DNA from: Planctomycetota bacterium
GTDB taxonomy: Bacteria > Planctomycetota > Phycisphaerae > SM23-33
Reading direction: 5' to 3'
Assembly (NCBI GenBank): GCA_022705325.1
Contig: JAKJER010000003.1
Span: forward strand, 62,001-126,000
Length of the DNA stretch: 64,000 nucleotides
Of this stretch, positions 44,989 through 53,622 are shown piece by piece. The translations under genes and the position numbers were made by a program. The notes below the pieces were generated by a model. That model was not told the DNA's origin and did not search any database. It was given only the letters and a program-made list of their open reading frames with translations. The number at the start of each line of letters is the position of its first letter. Position 1 is the stretch's first letter.

Positions 44989-46316
44989 GCGTGCTTCGCC
45001 TGATCGCCATCGTCGTCATTTTCGGCTGCATGAGCATCGCCTGGATGATCCTGGGCGGATCGATTTTCGTCCGCACGGAGCTGGCCGACGACCGCAACTC
45101 GGCCGAACTGGCCAACCTGTGGGGCCCGCCGACCCTCGTGCAGGCCGCCCCCTACTGGACGGCCCGCGACCAGGACGACCAGGCCCGGTCGCGTCGCAGC
45201 GTCGCCTCCAGCGACGTCCGCGCCGACATCCGCCACAACAACCGCTACAAGGGTCTGCTGTGGTACAGCACGTTCACCGTGGACTTCGTGGGTCGCTACA
45301 CCGTCGAGCCTCCGCCGGGGGCGCCCTCTCCCACGTCGCCCGAGGCAGCCAACGCCACGGGCGGCTCGACGTTCTGCTTCCCCCTTCCGCCCGGCGTGAC
45401 GACCTACGACAAGCTCAACGTCCAGGTGAACGACAAGCCGCTGAGCGTGCCCCAGGGCGACGTGGCCTCCGGCGTCCTGAGCGTCCCGCTGACGGGCCCC
45501 GGCCCGCACGCCGTCAGCGTCACCTACTCCGCCGGCGGGCAGGAGTCGTGGCTGTACGTGCCCGGCGGACAGGTCCACCGCAGCGGCAGGCGAGGCGAGG
45601 GCACCCTTCGCACCGACGGACCGCCGGTCGAACTGCGGAACTTCTCGCTGACCATCGCGACCGACTTCCGCGAGATCGACTACCCGCGCGGCTCGCGCAG
45701 CCCCAGCCAGCCCGCCGCCGCGACCAACGGCGGCATGACCGCCACGTGGACCTACGAACAGGCCCTGACCAACCAGGCCATGGGCGTCGTCGTCCCCCAG
45801 CGCCCCAACGCCGGGCCCATCGCCGCCCGCATGGCCTTCTTCGCGCCGGTCAGCCTGCTGTTCTTCTTCACCGTCCTGTTCGCCGTCGTCGTCCTGCGAC
45901 GCATTCCCCTCCACCCCATGCACTACCTGTTCATCGCGGCCGGCTTCTTCGCCTTCCACATCCTGCTGGCCTACCTGGTCGACCTGGTAGACATCCACGC
46001 CGCCTTCTGGGTCTGCGCCGCCGTCAGCGTCTTCCTGGTCGTCAGCTACATGCGCCTGGTAGCCGGGATGAAGTTCGCCGCCACCTTCATCGCCGCCGCC
46101 CAACTCGTCTTCCTGGTGGGCTTCTCCTACGCCTTCTTCTGGGAGGGCCGGACCGGACTGGTCGTCACCATCGCCGCCATCGCGACGCTGTTCGTGCTGA
46201 TGCAGGCCACCGGGCGGGTGAACTGGAGCCAGGCCTTCAACTGGCGCAGGAACAGCGACGACGATTGGCGGCACGTGCCTCCGCCGATCCCGCCCGTCGC
46301 GCCGCCCGAACCGTAG
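44985..46316 (+). CDS. CreD-like inner membrane protein
   Basis: 443 aa. One N-terminal membrane helix (LIAIVVIFGCMSIAWMILGG), a large extracytoplasmic beta-rich domain (about residues 35-280, with FRTELADDR-like FVRTELADDRN), and a C-terminal bundle of about six helices (FFAPVSLLFFFTVLFAVVVL, HPMHYLFIAAGFFAFHILLAY, MKFAATFIAAAQLVFLVGFSY). The segment LLFFFTVLF followed by HPMHYL fits the CreD family, known from Escherichia coli as an envelope-integrity protein regulated with beta-lactam response. E. coli pairs it with a two-component system; here a winged-helix regulator precedes it instead. A cell-envelope stress role is inferred. A proline-rich tail ends the protein. Confidence 0.85.
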   Translation: MSVLRLIAIVVIFGCMSIAWMILGGSIFVRTELADDRNSAELANLWGPPTLVQAAPYWTARDQDDQARSRRSVASSDVRADIRHNNRYKGLLWYSTFTVDFVGRYTVEPPPGAPSPTSPEAANATGGSTFCFPLPPGVTTYDKLNVQVNDKPLSVPQGDVASGVLSVPLTGPGPHAVSVTYSAGGQESWLYVPGGQVHRSGRRGEGTLRTDGPPVELRNFSLTIATDFREIDYPRGSRSPSQPAAATNGGMTATWTYEQALTNQAMGVVVPQRPNAGPIAARMAFFAPVSLLFFFTVLFAVVVLRRIPLHPMHYLFIAAGFFAFHILLAYLVDLVDIHAAFWVCAAVSVFLVVSYMRLVAGMKFAATFIAAAQLVFLVGFSYAFFWEGRTGLVVTIAAIATLFVLMQATGRVNWSQAFNWRRNSDDDWRHVPPPIPPVAPPEP

Positions 46317-46471
46317 GCGCAGCCTGTCGCAGCGACGCCCAACCGCGTCTACTTGCCGCAGTTCCCGCATCCGAACGTCCCTCGGATCGGCCCTTGCCCC
46401 TGTCGGTCCGGCGGAGTAGCATTCGGTCAGGCTGCCCGCGACGGCGGGCGACGAACCGGAAAGGGCGGACC

Positions 46472-47701
46472 ATGAATGCGGGCCGGACATGGATGCGGGC
46501 GGCGGCAACAGTGTGGTTGGCGACAGCGGGCGCGATAGCGATGAGCGGTTGCCGGGCCAAATACGTGACCCCCGGTGGAGCCGCCAATCTGCACCTGATC
46601 CGTGAGGCCGACATCCGCGAGCGGTTCGAGACCAAGCCGGCCGCCAAGTGGCCCGTCCACGTTGCCCTGGTGCGGGTGCAGGCGCCGGGCTACTACTCGC
46701 ACAGTTCCACGTCCTACGGCCAGGGAGCATACAGCATCGTCACCGCCCGCGACGTGGAGAAGGACGAGCACTTCAAGGCGATCCAGTCGCTGCCCCAGGT
46801 CGCGGGCCTGGCCACGGTAAACCAGTTGCTGCTGCCCTCGGAACTGAAGAGCCTCAAGGAGATCCGCATCGCCTGCGCCAGCCTGCACGCCGACATGGTG
46901 CTGGTGTACACGTTCAACACGGTCTTCCACGTCAAGGGCCAGAGCCTCGGGCCGCTGTCGGTGATCACGCTGGGCTTTTTGCCCAACAAGATGGCCCACG
47001 TCACCACGACCGTCTCGGGCGTGCTGTTCGACGTGCGGACCTCGCACGTGTACGGCCTGGCCGAAGCCAGCCACACGCGCCAGGAACTGGCCAGCCGCTG
47101 GTCCAAGCAACAGGCCATCGACAACGCCCGCCTGGACACCGAGAAGGAAGCCTTCGCCAAGTTCGTCACCGCGTTCGCCGAGACCTGGACGGGCGTGGTC
47201 AGGCAATACGCGCCGAAGGACGGACGGACGTCGGCGCCGGCCGCGGCCGCAACCTACGCCCTCCGCTGCGACAAGGAAGGCGACGGGGTCGCCGTCATCC
47301 CGGGCGACGACAGCGCCGTCTTCGCCGTCACCAGCAAGCGCGGCATCGGCTCGGCCACTATCCGGCGCACCGGCGGCGCCTGGCCGCCGCACGTGGTCGT
47401 CCGGCTGCACCTGGGCGGCCTGGAATCGTTCAGCCTCGGCTCGGACGCGATGGGCCTGAATGTCAGCATGCTCAGCCACGGCAACTTCTCGGTCCTGCAA
47501 ACGCTCCGGCACGAGGGCCGGGAGAAGTATCCGCCCCTGCCCAAAGACAGCGAGTACTACGCGGACCTGCGCGTGTTCGACGCGGACGGCCTGGACGTGA
47601 AGGGCCTGCCGCCCAAGGGCGGGTACTTCGAGATCGTCGTGCCCAAGCCGCTGCTGGACAAGGCCGAGTTGCAGCTCCAATGGATCGACTTCTACCGATA
47701 G
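46472..47701 (+). CDS. Large predicted lipoprotein
   Basis: 409 aa. A signal peptide with lipobox AMSGC (residues about 23-27) indicates acylation at the cysteine. The mature part contains alternating beta-type segments and many aromatic residues. The motif PGYYSHSSTSYGQGAYSIVT near residue 75 is striking, and QAIDNARLDTEKEAFAKFVTAF is helical. I do not recognise the family. ATG 46472 has a GGAAAGGGC site about 7 nt upstream. The gap to the CreD-like gene is 155 nt, so it may be a separate transcript. The phosphoesterase gene starts 10 nt after it, and the two are probably co-transcribed. Confidence 0.7.
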   Translation: MNAGRTWMRAAATVWLATAGAIAMSGCRAKYVTPGGAANLHLIREADIRERFETKPAAKWPVHVALVRVQAPGYYSHSSTSYGQGAYSIVTARDVEKDEHFKAIQSLPQVAGLATVNQLLLPSELKSLKEIRIACASLHADMVLVYTFNTVFHVKGQSLGPLSVITLGFLPNKMAHVTTTVSGVLFDVRTSHVYGLAEASHTRQELASRWSKQQAIDNARLDTEKEAFAKFVTAFAETWTGVVRQYAPKDGRTSAPAAAATYALRCDKEGDGVAVIPGDDSAVFAVTSKRGIGSATIRRTGGAWPPHVVVRLHLGGLESFSLGSDAMGLNVSMLSHGNFSVLQTLRHEGREKYPPLPKDSEYYADLRVFDADGLDVKGLPPKGGYFEIVVPKPLLDKAELQLQWIDFYR

Positions 47702-47711
47702 CGAGGTCCGC

Positions 47712-48602
47712 ATGAAGAACAAGACGATCACGCGACGCGCGTTTCTGTCGTCGGCAGCCGCCGCCGGCGCCGTCATGTTCGCTCCTCCGCGCCGTGCCCG
47801 CGCCCAGGCAGCCGAGTCCAGCCCGCCCGGCAAGATCGACCTCGCCTTCTTCGGCTGGTCCGACCAGCACGTGGGCACCAAGGGCCAGGCGGACCACCTG
47901 CTGCCGGCTATCGACGCCATGAACGCCCTGCCGGGCACGGCGCTGCCGGAGGGCATCGGGGGCAAGGTGCCGCCTCCCGCCTTCGTTTTCGGCTGCGGCG
48001 ACATCACCGACTGGCCCACCCACGCGGCCAAGGTCCGCTACGACGAGCTGATGACCAGGCGGCTGAAGTTCCCGTTCTACGACGTCATGGGCAACCACGA
48101 CACGGGGGGCAAGGTCCGCAGCAAGACGATCGAGAACTACCTCCTCCAGCGTCACAAGTCGCTCAGCTACACGTTCGAGTCGGGCGGCGTGCGATTCATC
48201 GCAGTCTACAGCGAGTTCGACGACTCGCTGAACAGCCCGGCCCAGCCGATCACGAAGGAGGCCTTGGCCTATATCCACAACGAGATCGCCAAGGCCCCCG
48301 CGGGCCAGCCGATCATCGTGGCCACGCACCTCTGCCTGGACTCCATCACCAACTCCAAGGAGATGGCCGCCGCCCTGGAGGGCGGGCGCGTGGCCATGGT
48401 CCTGGGCGGCCATTACCACAAGGCGTCCGTGCGGATGCTGGGGAAGGTCCCCTTCGTGCAGTTGCCCGCGCCGGACCCCAAGTTCCCGCCGGAGATCACC
48501 TTCATCCGCATCACCGAGCGGCGAAAGCTGGCCCTGCCCTACGATTACCGCCGCAAGGCTTGGGTTGACGATCCACGAAAGGTCCTCGATGCACCGCTGT
48601 AG
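47712..48602 (+). CDS. Tat-exported calcineurin-like metallophosphoesterase
   Basis: 296 aa with a twin-arginine signal (TITRRAFLSSAAAAGAVMF). The five metallophosphoesterase motifs are present: D-x-H in WSDQHVG, GCGDITD, GNHD, a histidine in ATHLCLDS and GGHYH. These bind two metal ions that hydrolyse phosphomonoesters or diesters. The substrate is unknown (nucleotide, phospholipid or phosphorylated sugar). It is exported already folded with its metals, as Tat use suggests. It lies 10 nt after the lipoprotein gene. A toxin-antitoxin pair follows downstream on the same strand. Confidence 0.9.
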   Translation: MKNKTITRRAFLSSAAAAGAVMFAPPRRARAQAAESSPPGKIDLAFFGWSDQHVGTKGQADHLLPAIDAMNALPGTALPEGIGGKVPPPAFVFGCGDITDWPTHAAKVRYDELMTRRLKFPFYDVMGNHDTGGKVRSKTIENYLLQRHKSLSYTFESGGVRFIAVYSEFDDSLNSPAQPITKEALAYIHNEIAKAPAGQPIIVATHLCLDSITNSKEMAAALEGGRVAMVLGGHYHKASVRMLGKVPFVQLPAPDPKFPPEITFIRITERRKLALPYDYRRKAWVDDPRKVLDAPL

Positions 48603-48712
48603 CGGCCCGATCGCCCCCTCCCGCAACCAATATCACTCGGCCGGAAATGAGCCTTGATCGCCGCCTGTACGAAACGTTCAATTGGCATAGAGGCAAGATT
48701 GGAGCCTATGTC

Positions 48713-48955
48713 ATGACCCGAGTGCCGATTTCCAAAGCCCGCGAGCACCTGGCCGATCTGGGTAACCGCGTCGCCCTGCAAGGGGAGCGCGTCGTGATCG
48801 AGCGCCGGGGCAAGAACCTCTTCGCCCTCGTGCCGGTGGAAGACGTGGAACTGCTGGAGCGGCTGGAAGACAAGTTGGACCTTGACGCCATCCGCTCCGC
48901 CAAAGGCGAGCCTAGCAAGCCTTGGTCGCAGGTGAAGAAGACCCTCGGACTGTGA
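48713..48955 (+). CDS. Phd/YefM-type antitoxin (second module)
   Basis: 80 aa beginning MTRVPISKAREHLADLGNRV, the family N-terminus; ERVVIERRGKNLFALVPVEDV is the central strand-helix segment, and the basic C-terminus (PWSQVKKTLGL) would contact the toxin. ATG 48713 has GGAG 8 nt upstream. An upstream in-frame ATG (48647) would add a sequence without family resemblance. It is 3 nt from the toxin gene, in the usual antitoxin-first order. It represses its own promoter in the family. It is unrelated in detail to the other antitoxin at 43443-43715, so the window has two different modules. Confidence 0.78.
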   Translation: MTRVPISKAREHLADLGNRVALQGERVVIERRGKNLFALVPVEDVELLERLEDKLDLDAIRSAKGEPSKPWSQVKKTLGL

Positions 48956-48958
48956 CCC

Positions 48959-49399
48959 ATGCCCTATCGTGTCGAGATCAAGCCCCAGGCCGAGAAGGTC
49001 CTGCTGAAAATCCCTAACCCGTACCGGCGGCGTATTGCGAACACCATCGATTCCCTTGCCCAGACCCCAGGCCCCGCCGGCTGCGTGAAATTGAGCGGTG
49101 CCGAGAACGCATACCGGATTCGGATCGGCGACTATCGAGTCGTATACGAGATCGTGGACAAGGTCCTCATCGTGTACGTGGCGCGTGTCGCCCATCGGAA
49201 AGACGGCTACCGCGATCTCAGACCCCGAAGATGGCTTGGGTGGAATCCGGCTTTCCCGCTCCTGAATGCGCGGGGGGCGTCACTCCGTACCGCTGTTCTC
49301 GACCCGGTCGCCCTCGCACTCACCTCGCCTCCGCCGTGGGATGAACCAGTCGCCCACTCTCGACAATGCCCCGTAGAAGAGTCTCCCCGTGGCCAGTAG
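48959..49399 (+). CDS. RelE/ParE-type toxin with an unusual C-terminal extension
   Basis: 146 aa. Residues 1-85 are a typical RelE-like toxin: MPYRVEIKPQAEKVLLKIPN, LSGAENAYRIRIGDYRVVYE (conserved RIRIGDYRV), and VYVARVAHRKDGYRDL. Usual members stop near residue 85-95. Here about 60 further residues follow, rich in Pro, Ala and Arg, with no family resemblance, and the last 120 nt run opposite to the end of the gene at 49280-49579. The extension probably results from a lost stop or a small frameshift, or is a neutral tail. Whether the toxin is active is unknown. Confidence 0.78.
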   Translation: MPYRVEIKPQAEKVLLKIPNPYRRRIANTIDSLAQTPGPAGCVKLSGAENAYRIRIGDYRVVYEIVDKVLIVYVARVAHRKDGYRDLRPRRWLGWNPAFPLLNARGASLRTAVLDPVALALTSPPPWDEPVAHSRQCPVEESPRGQ

Positions 49400-49579
49400 C
49401 CATATGGCCATTAGCACGGGGGTCGTGAATGATGGGAGACTTCGGCCCGACGCAAGGAAGGTGAGCACCCCCGTCACGACTGTAAGCCCCGCCGCCAGCA
49501 CCAACCACAGCGACCCCAAGACGACCGCAGTCGCGGTGAACACGCCTAACTCCGCCCAGCCTCTCCGCGTCGGCTTCAT
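49280..49579 (-). CDS. Small two-helix membrane protein
   Basis: 99 aa. ATG 49579 overlaps the stop of the next upstream gene (ATGA at 49579-49576), so the two are an operon. A short basic N-terminus is followed by two hydrophobic helices (AVVLGSLWLVLAAGLTVVTG, LMAIWLLATGRLFYGALSRV) and a charged C-terminus. Family unknown. Its 3' end is convergent with, and overlaps, the extended toxin gene by 120 nt. Confidence 0.6.
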   Translation of the reverse strand: MKPTRRGWAELGVFTATAVVLGSLWLVLAAGLTVVTGVLTFLASGRSLPSFTTPVLMAIWLLATGRLFYGALSRVGDWFIPRRRRGECEGDRVENSGTE

Positions 49580-50028
49580 CCCGATTCTCTCGCGAACAGT
49601 TCCTCGACGATCTCCACGCCGTCGCGGACGACCTTGGCGCAGACCTTGTGCAGGGCGTCGCTGTCGCGGAAGTGTTTCTGGCCTTCGGGTGTGCGGAGGT
49701 CGGCGCCGGTCAGCTCGCCGCACAACAGCGTTCCGTTGCGCCGGGCGAACTCGTCGATCATCCACTGGGCCATGCCGGCGGAGCGTGCCTTGGAGACTTT
49801 GTCGGAGGCCTCGATGGCGGCGCACTGGAGCCCGACGCACATCAAGGCCCCGGTCAGGGCGCCGCAGAGGTTGCCCGTCTTGCCGATCCCCCCGCCGAAC
49901 GCCTGGGCCACGCGAAGGGCCGTCTCGCGCGGCAGGCCGCGACCGACCCCGCAGGACACCAGAACGGACTGCGCACAGTTGCAGCCTTCCAGGAACATCG
50001 CCACCGCCTGATCGGCACGTTCGCTCAT
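49576..50028 (-). CDS. C_GCAxxG_C_C family redox protein
   Basis: 150 aa, starting at ATG 50028 after AAGGAG. The C_GCAxxG_C_C family signature is visible: GCNCAQSVLVSCGVG, AFGGGIGKTGNLCGALTGALM, then further cysteines (C in VGLQCA, GTLLCGEL and HKVCAKV). The conserved cysteines suggest a metal-binding or disulfide redox role. Function is not known for the family beyond this; such genes often sit beside transporters or regulators. It is translationally coupled to the small membrane protein at 49280-49579. The gene reads away from the clan-A glycosidase at 50143. Confidence 0.85.
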   Translation of the reverse strand: MSERADQAVAMFLEGCNCAQSVLVSCGVGRGLPRETALRVAQAFGGGIGKTGNLCGALTGALMCVGLQCAAIEASDKVSKARSAGMAQWMIDEFARRNGTLLCGELTGADLRTPEGQKHFRDSDALHKVCAKVVRDGVEIVEELFARESG

Positions 50029-50142
50029 GGAGTCTCTCCTTCGTTGGACCTGTTTATCATACTTCAGCCGCGGCCCACAGAGAAAGCGCGTATCCAACAG
50101 GCAGACTTGCGTTAGACTGCCAAAGACATCAGGAGTGCCTAC

Positions 50143-53100
50143 ATGCTCGGACCCAAGCTCGCGACGACGGCCGCCACGTGGATGACTGCTTTCCTGGCCG
50201 CCGTCACGGCCCAACCCACGCCCGCGGCCCAGCCCGTGTGGCTCATCGACGCCAAGTCCCCAGCCGCCGGCTGGGGTTTCGGCAACGGCCCGGAATTCCC
50301 CGGGGCCACCGGCTCTCTGGGCGCGGACGAGAAGGCTGCCCGCGAGGGCAGGCCCGCGCTGAAGCTGGTGGGCGACTTCTCCAAGGGCGGCAACTACGTG
50401 CAGGCCGGGCGTAAGATCGACAGTGTGGACATCCGCGACCTGACCATGTGGGTCCGCAACGGCGGCAGCGACCGCATCACGCTGCGGATCAACGACGCCA
50501 CCGGCCAGTGCCACCAGATCGCCCTCAAGACCGAGAGCATGGACGGCTGGCAGCAGATCCTCCTGCCGCTGGAGCAGTTCTTCGCCCGTCGCAGCGAGGC
50601 CGGCGCCGTGGGCGTCGTGGCCAAGTACGAGTATTGGGGCGGGGCCAACGACGGGCTGTGGCACGGCCCGGCCAAGGCCTTGTACATCCTGATCGGTTCA
50701 CACGCGGACCGCAGCCGCCTGCGCGAGTTGTGGATCAACGACCTGGCGATCGTTCCCCGCCCGGCGGAGGCGGTGGGCGAGGAGATCCGCTCGACGGTCC
50801 GTCTGGACGAGATCGTCGAGGGCACGCACGATTGGCGCTTCACGCGGGGCGAGGAGTTCAAGGGGGCCAAGGGCTCGCTGGAGACTGCCGACAAAGGTGG
50901 CCCGGGCGGTCAGCCGTGCTTCCGCCTGTCCGGCGACTTTACCGGCGGCGGGGCGTACGTGGCGATGATCCGCCCCATGCAGGACCTGGAGGCCAAGGAC
51001 ACGCCGACCCTCCGCCTGCGCTACAAGACCGACAACGCCCGCAATGTGACCATCCTGCTCAACGACGCCACCGGGCAGGCCCACCAGCGAAAGGGCGTGG
51101 GCCTCCAGGCCGACGGGCAGTGGCACGAACTGATCGTCAAGCCGGCGGAGATCGCCGGCGGGGAGCACTGGGGCGGGGCGAACGACGGCAAGTGGCACGG
51201 CCCGGCCAGCCAGTTCGTCCTGTCGGTGACGACCGGCTCGGACGAGCGTGACAAGAAGCCGGCCCTGCTGGTGGCGGACGTTCGGGCGGAACTGCTGCGG
51301 AGCGTGTTCGTGCAGGACGCGGCGTACGCGTGCGACTTCGAAGGCGCGGTGAAGCTGCCGGCTGGCTGGTCGGTTGAGGGCGGCGTTTCCGTCGAGCCCG
51401 CGGGCGCCGCTTCCGCCAGCGCTTGCCTGGTCCTGTATCGCAGCGTCGAAGACGCCCAGAAGCCCTGCTCAGCGACAAGCCCCTCCTTCCCGGCCGCCGC
51501 GGGCAAGTGGGAGCTGGCCCTGCGTTGCCGGGCCGACCTGCACTCGCCGGACAACTCCTACAGCGCGTCCGTCCAACTCGAATGCCTCGACGCCGGGCGG
51601 AAGGTCATCGACCGCCTCGCGCTGGCCGACGTGTTCGGCAAGCACGACTGGCAGCGCATCAGCCGCCGCGTGGAGTTGCCGGCGGGCACAGCCCTCGCCC
51701 GCTTTCATGTCCAGTTCAACAAGACGTACGGGAGCTTCCGCCTGGACGACCTGTCGGCGGCCTACCTGGCCTCCCTGCCGCTGCGAGACGGGCGGATCTC
51801 GCGGCTGCTGTTCTCGACGGCGGCCTTGGGCAACCTGCTGCTGCCCGGCGACCCGCGCCGCGTGGACATTCGCGTCGAGACCCGCAAGCCGCTGCGAAGC
51901 GAGCAGCAGAGCGTCCGCTGCGTACTGCGCGACTACTGGGGCGCCGAGCAGGCCAAGCCCTGGACGATCGACCTGGGCCCCATGGCCAGGGAGGGCCGGC
52001 AGTTCGTGTACAAGGCGTCGCTCGATCTGGGCGCGGCGGGCCTGGAGATCGGGCGGTACTACGAACTGCACGCGGAAATCCCCCAGCCGGGCGAGGAGCC
52101 CTTCGCCAACTACACGTCGCTTGCGATCCTGCCCGAGGCGCCGGCCAAGGCGCTCAAGCCCGAGGACGTGCCCTTCACCAGCCGAAGCTGGGACAACCGC
52201 TCCAACGAGCACGTGAAGCTGACCGACCGGTTGGGCATCCGCGTGTGCGGCATCTGGGGCGGGTGGTCCTCGAAGGAGCCCTACAAGCCGACCGCGCCGC
52301 AACTGGACCTGGTCCGCAAGCTGGGCATGGGCTGGCTGACCGGCACGCCGGCGGCGACCATCGAACGCGGGCAGACGGATTACGACGAGCAGGCCCTTCG
52401 CCAGGGCGTGCGGAACCTGATCCAGACGTACGGCAACGTCCGCCCGATGATCATCAACCTGGGCAACGAGCCGCACGGCACGGGCGAGGTCGTCCGCCGC
52501 AACGTCGAGGCCTACCGCGTCCTCTACGAGGAGATCAAGAAGGTCGATCCGACGATTACGGTGGTCGCCACCTCCGTCGAGCCCAACGAGGAGTACTTCC
52601 GCCTGGGCTACGGGCGATGGTGCGACGCGTACGACTTCCACGTCTATGCCGACGGCGAGGCCCTGCGCGAGGAGATGCGCCGCTACCAGGCCCTGGCCCG
52701 CAAGTACGACCATGTCAAACCGCTCTGGTCCACCGAGCTGGGCCTCAACAGCCAGGGCATGACGCGCCACGCGGTGGCCTGCGAGGTGATCCGCAAGACG
52801 GCCACCTTCTTCGCCTGCGGCGGGGTGAACATGTCGTGGTTCGGGTTGGTGTACGGCGACCCCCAGGCGAAGCTGCACGGCACGGCCGCCAACTCCCACA
52901 ACCTCTTCGACTGCCGCTACAACCGCCACTGCCCGCGGCTGGACGCGATCGCGCTCTACAACGCCGTCAATGCGGTGTCGTCCAGGAAGTTCCGTTGCGA
53001 GAGACTCTACGAGGGCGGCCTGCGTGCCTTCCTGTTCGACGACGGGCGGGGCGACTCGCTCCAGGTGCTCTGGGCCGGCAAGGCCGGCCGCGACGTCGCC

Positions 53101-53556
53101 GTCCCGCTGGCCGGCGCGGAGGACGTGCTGGTCGTCCGCATCGACGGAAGCCGGCGCACGCTGAAGGCCCGGGGGGGCAGCGTCACGCTGAGCATCAACG
53201 AGGATCCCCTTCTGCTGCTCTATAAGAGGGAGGCTCAGGGCTCCGTATCTCAGGCGAAGCTACCTGAGTTGCTTCTCCCGGCCGCGGCGTGGGACGATCC
53301 GCCGCGAACGATCTCGACGACGGGGCCCACCACTCTGGGCGTCAAGCTGGGCCAGGGGCTCGCGGCGAGCCAGGTCGAGTTGATCGCCCCGCCGTTCTGG
53401 TCGGTCAAGAAGGAGAGCACCGACGCATCGCTCGTGCGTTTCACCTTGACGCCGCCGCCCGACACCGGCGCCCGCGAGTGCGACCTGGCGGTTCGGATCG
53501 GCCCGCCCGACGCGCCGCGCGGCGAACTGTACCTCCGCCGGCCGATGGCGGACTGA
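50143..53556 (+). CDS. Multimodular clan-A glycoside hydrolase with duplicated CBM-like modules
   Basis: 1137 aa, secreted (TTAATWMTAFLAAVTAQPTPAA). Two tandem modules (about residues 33-205 and 215-385) are duplicates: GFGNGPEFPGATGSLGAD and FTRGEEFKGAKGSLETAD, VGDFSKGGNYVQAG and LSGDFTGGGAYVAM, WGGANDGLWHGPA and WGGANDGKWHGPA. A third beta-sandwich follows (about 390-560). The catalytic (beta/alpha)8 barrel (about 700-960) has NLGNEPHG (acid/base E776) and LWSTELGLNSQG (nucleophile E865), 89 residues apart, as in clan GH-A. The individual family (GH39-like or other) is uncertain. A C-terminal beta domain ends the protein. It is probably an exo- or endo-glycosidase for a polysaccharide bound by the repeated modules. 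Confidence 0.83.
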   Translation: MLGPKLATTAATWMTAFLAAVTAQPTPAAQPVWLIDAKSPAAGWGFGNGPEFPGATGSLGADEKAAREGRPALKLVGDFSKGGNYVQAGRKIDSVDIRDLTMWVRNGGSDRITLRINDATGQCHQIALKTESMDGWQQILLPLEQFFARRSEAGAVGVVAKYEYWGGANDGLWHGPAKALYILIGSHADRSRLRELWINDLAIVPRPAEAVGEEIRSTVRLDEIVEGTHDWRFTRGEEFKGAKGSLETADKGGPGGQPCFRLSGDFTGGGAYVAMIRPMQDLEAKDTPTLRLRYKTDNARNVTILLNDATGQAHQRKGVGLQADGQWHELIVKPAEIAGGEHWGGANDGKWHGPASQFVLSVTTGSDERDKKPALLVADVRAELLRSVFVQDAAYACDFEGAVKLPAGWSVEGGVSVEPAGAASASACLVLYRSVEDAQKPCSATSPSFPAAAGKWELALRCRADLHSPDNSYSASVQLECLDAGRKVIDRLALADVFGKHDWQRISRRVELPAGTALARFHVQFNKTYGSFRLDDLSAAYLASLPLRDGRISRLLFSTAALGNLLLPGDPRRVDIRVETRKPLRSEQQSVRCVLRDYWGAEQAKPWTIDLGPMAREGRQFVYKASLDLGAAGLEIGRYYELHAEIPQPGEEPFANYTSLAILPEAPAKALKPEDVPFTSRSWDNRSNEHVKLTDRLGIRVCGIWGGWSSKEPYKPTAPQLDLVRKLGMGWLTGTPAATIERGQTDYDEQALRQGVRNLIQTYGNVRPMIINLGNEPHGTGEVVRRNVEAYRVLYEEIKKVDPTITVVATSVEPNEEYFRLGYGRWCDAYDFHVYADGEALREEMRRYQALARKYDHVKPLWSTELGLNSQGMTRHAVACEVIRKTATFFACGGVNMSWFGLVYGDPQAKLHGTAANSHNLFDCRYNRHCPRLDAIALYNAVNAVSSRKFRCERLYEGGLRAFLFDDGRGDSLQVLWAGKAGRDVAVPLAGAEDVLVVRIDGSRRTLKARGGSVTLSINEDPLLLLYKREAQGSVSQAKLPELLLPAAAWDDPPRTISTTGPTTLGVKLGQGLAASQVELIAPPFWSVKKESTDASLVRFTLTPPPDTGARECDLAVRIGPPDAPRGELYLRRPMAD

Positions 53557-53622
53557 GTGCCGGGGCCCTGGAGGGGCGGCGGAGACCCGGCTGCGGACCG
53601 CAAGGCGGTTGCGTTCCGCCCG

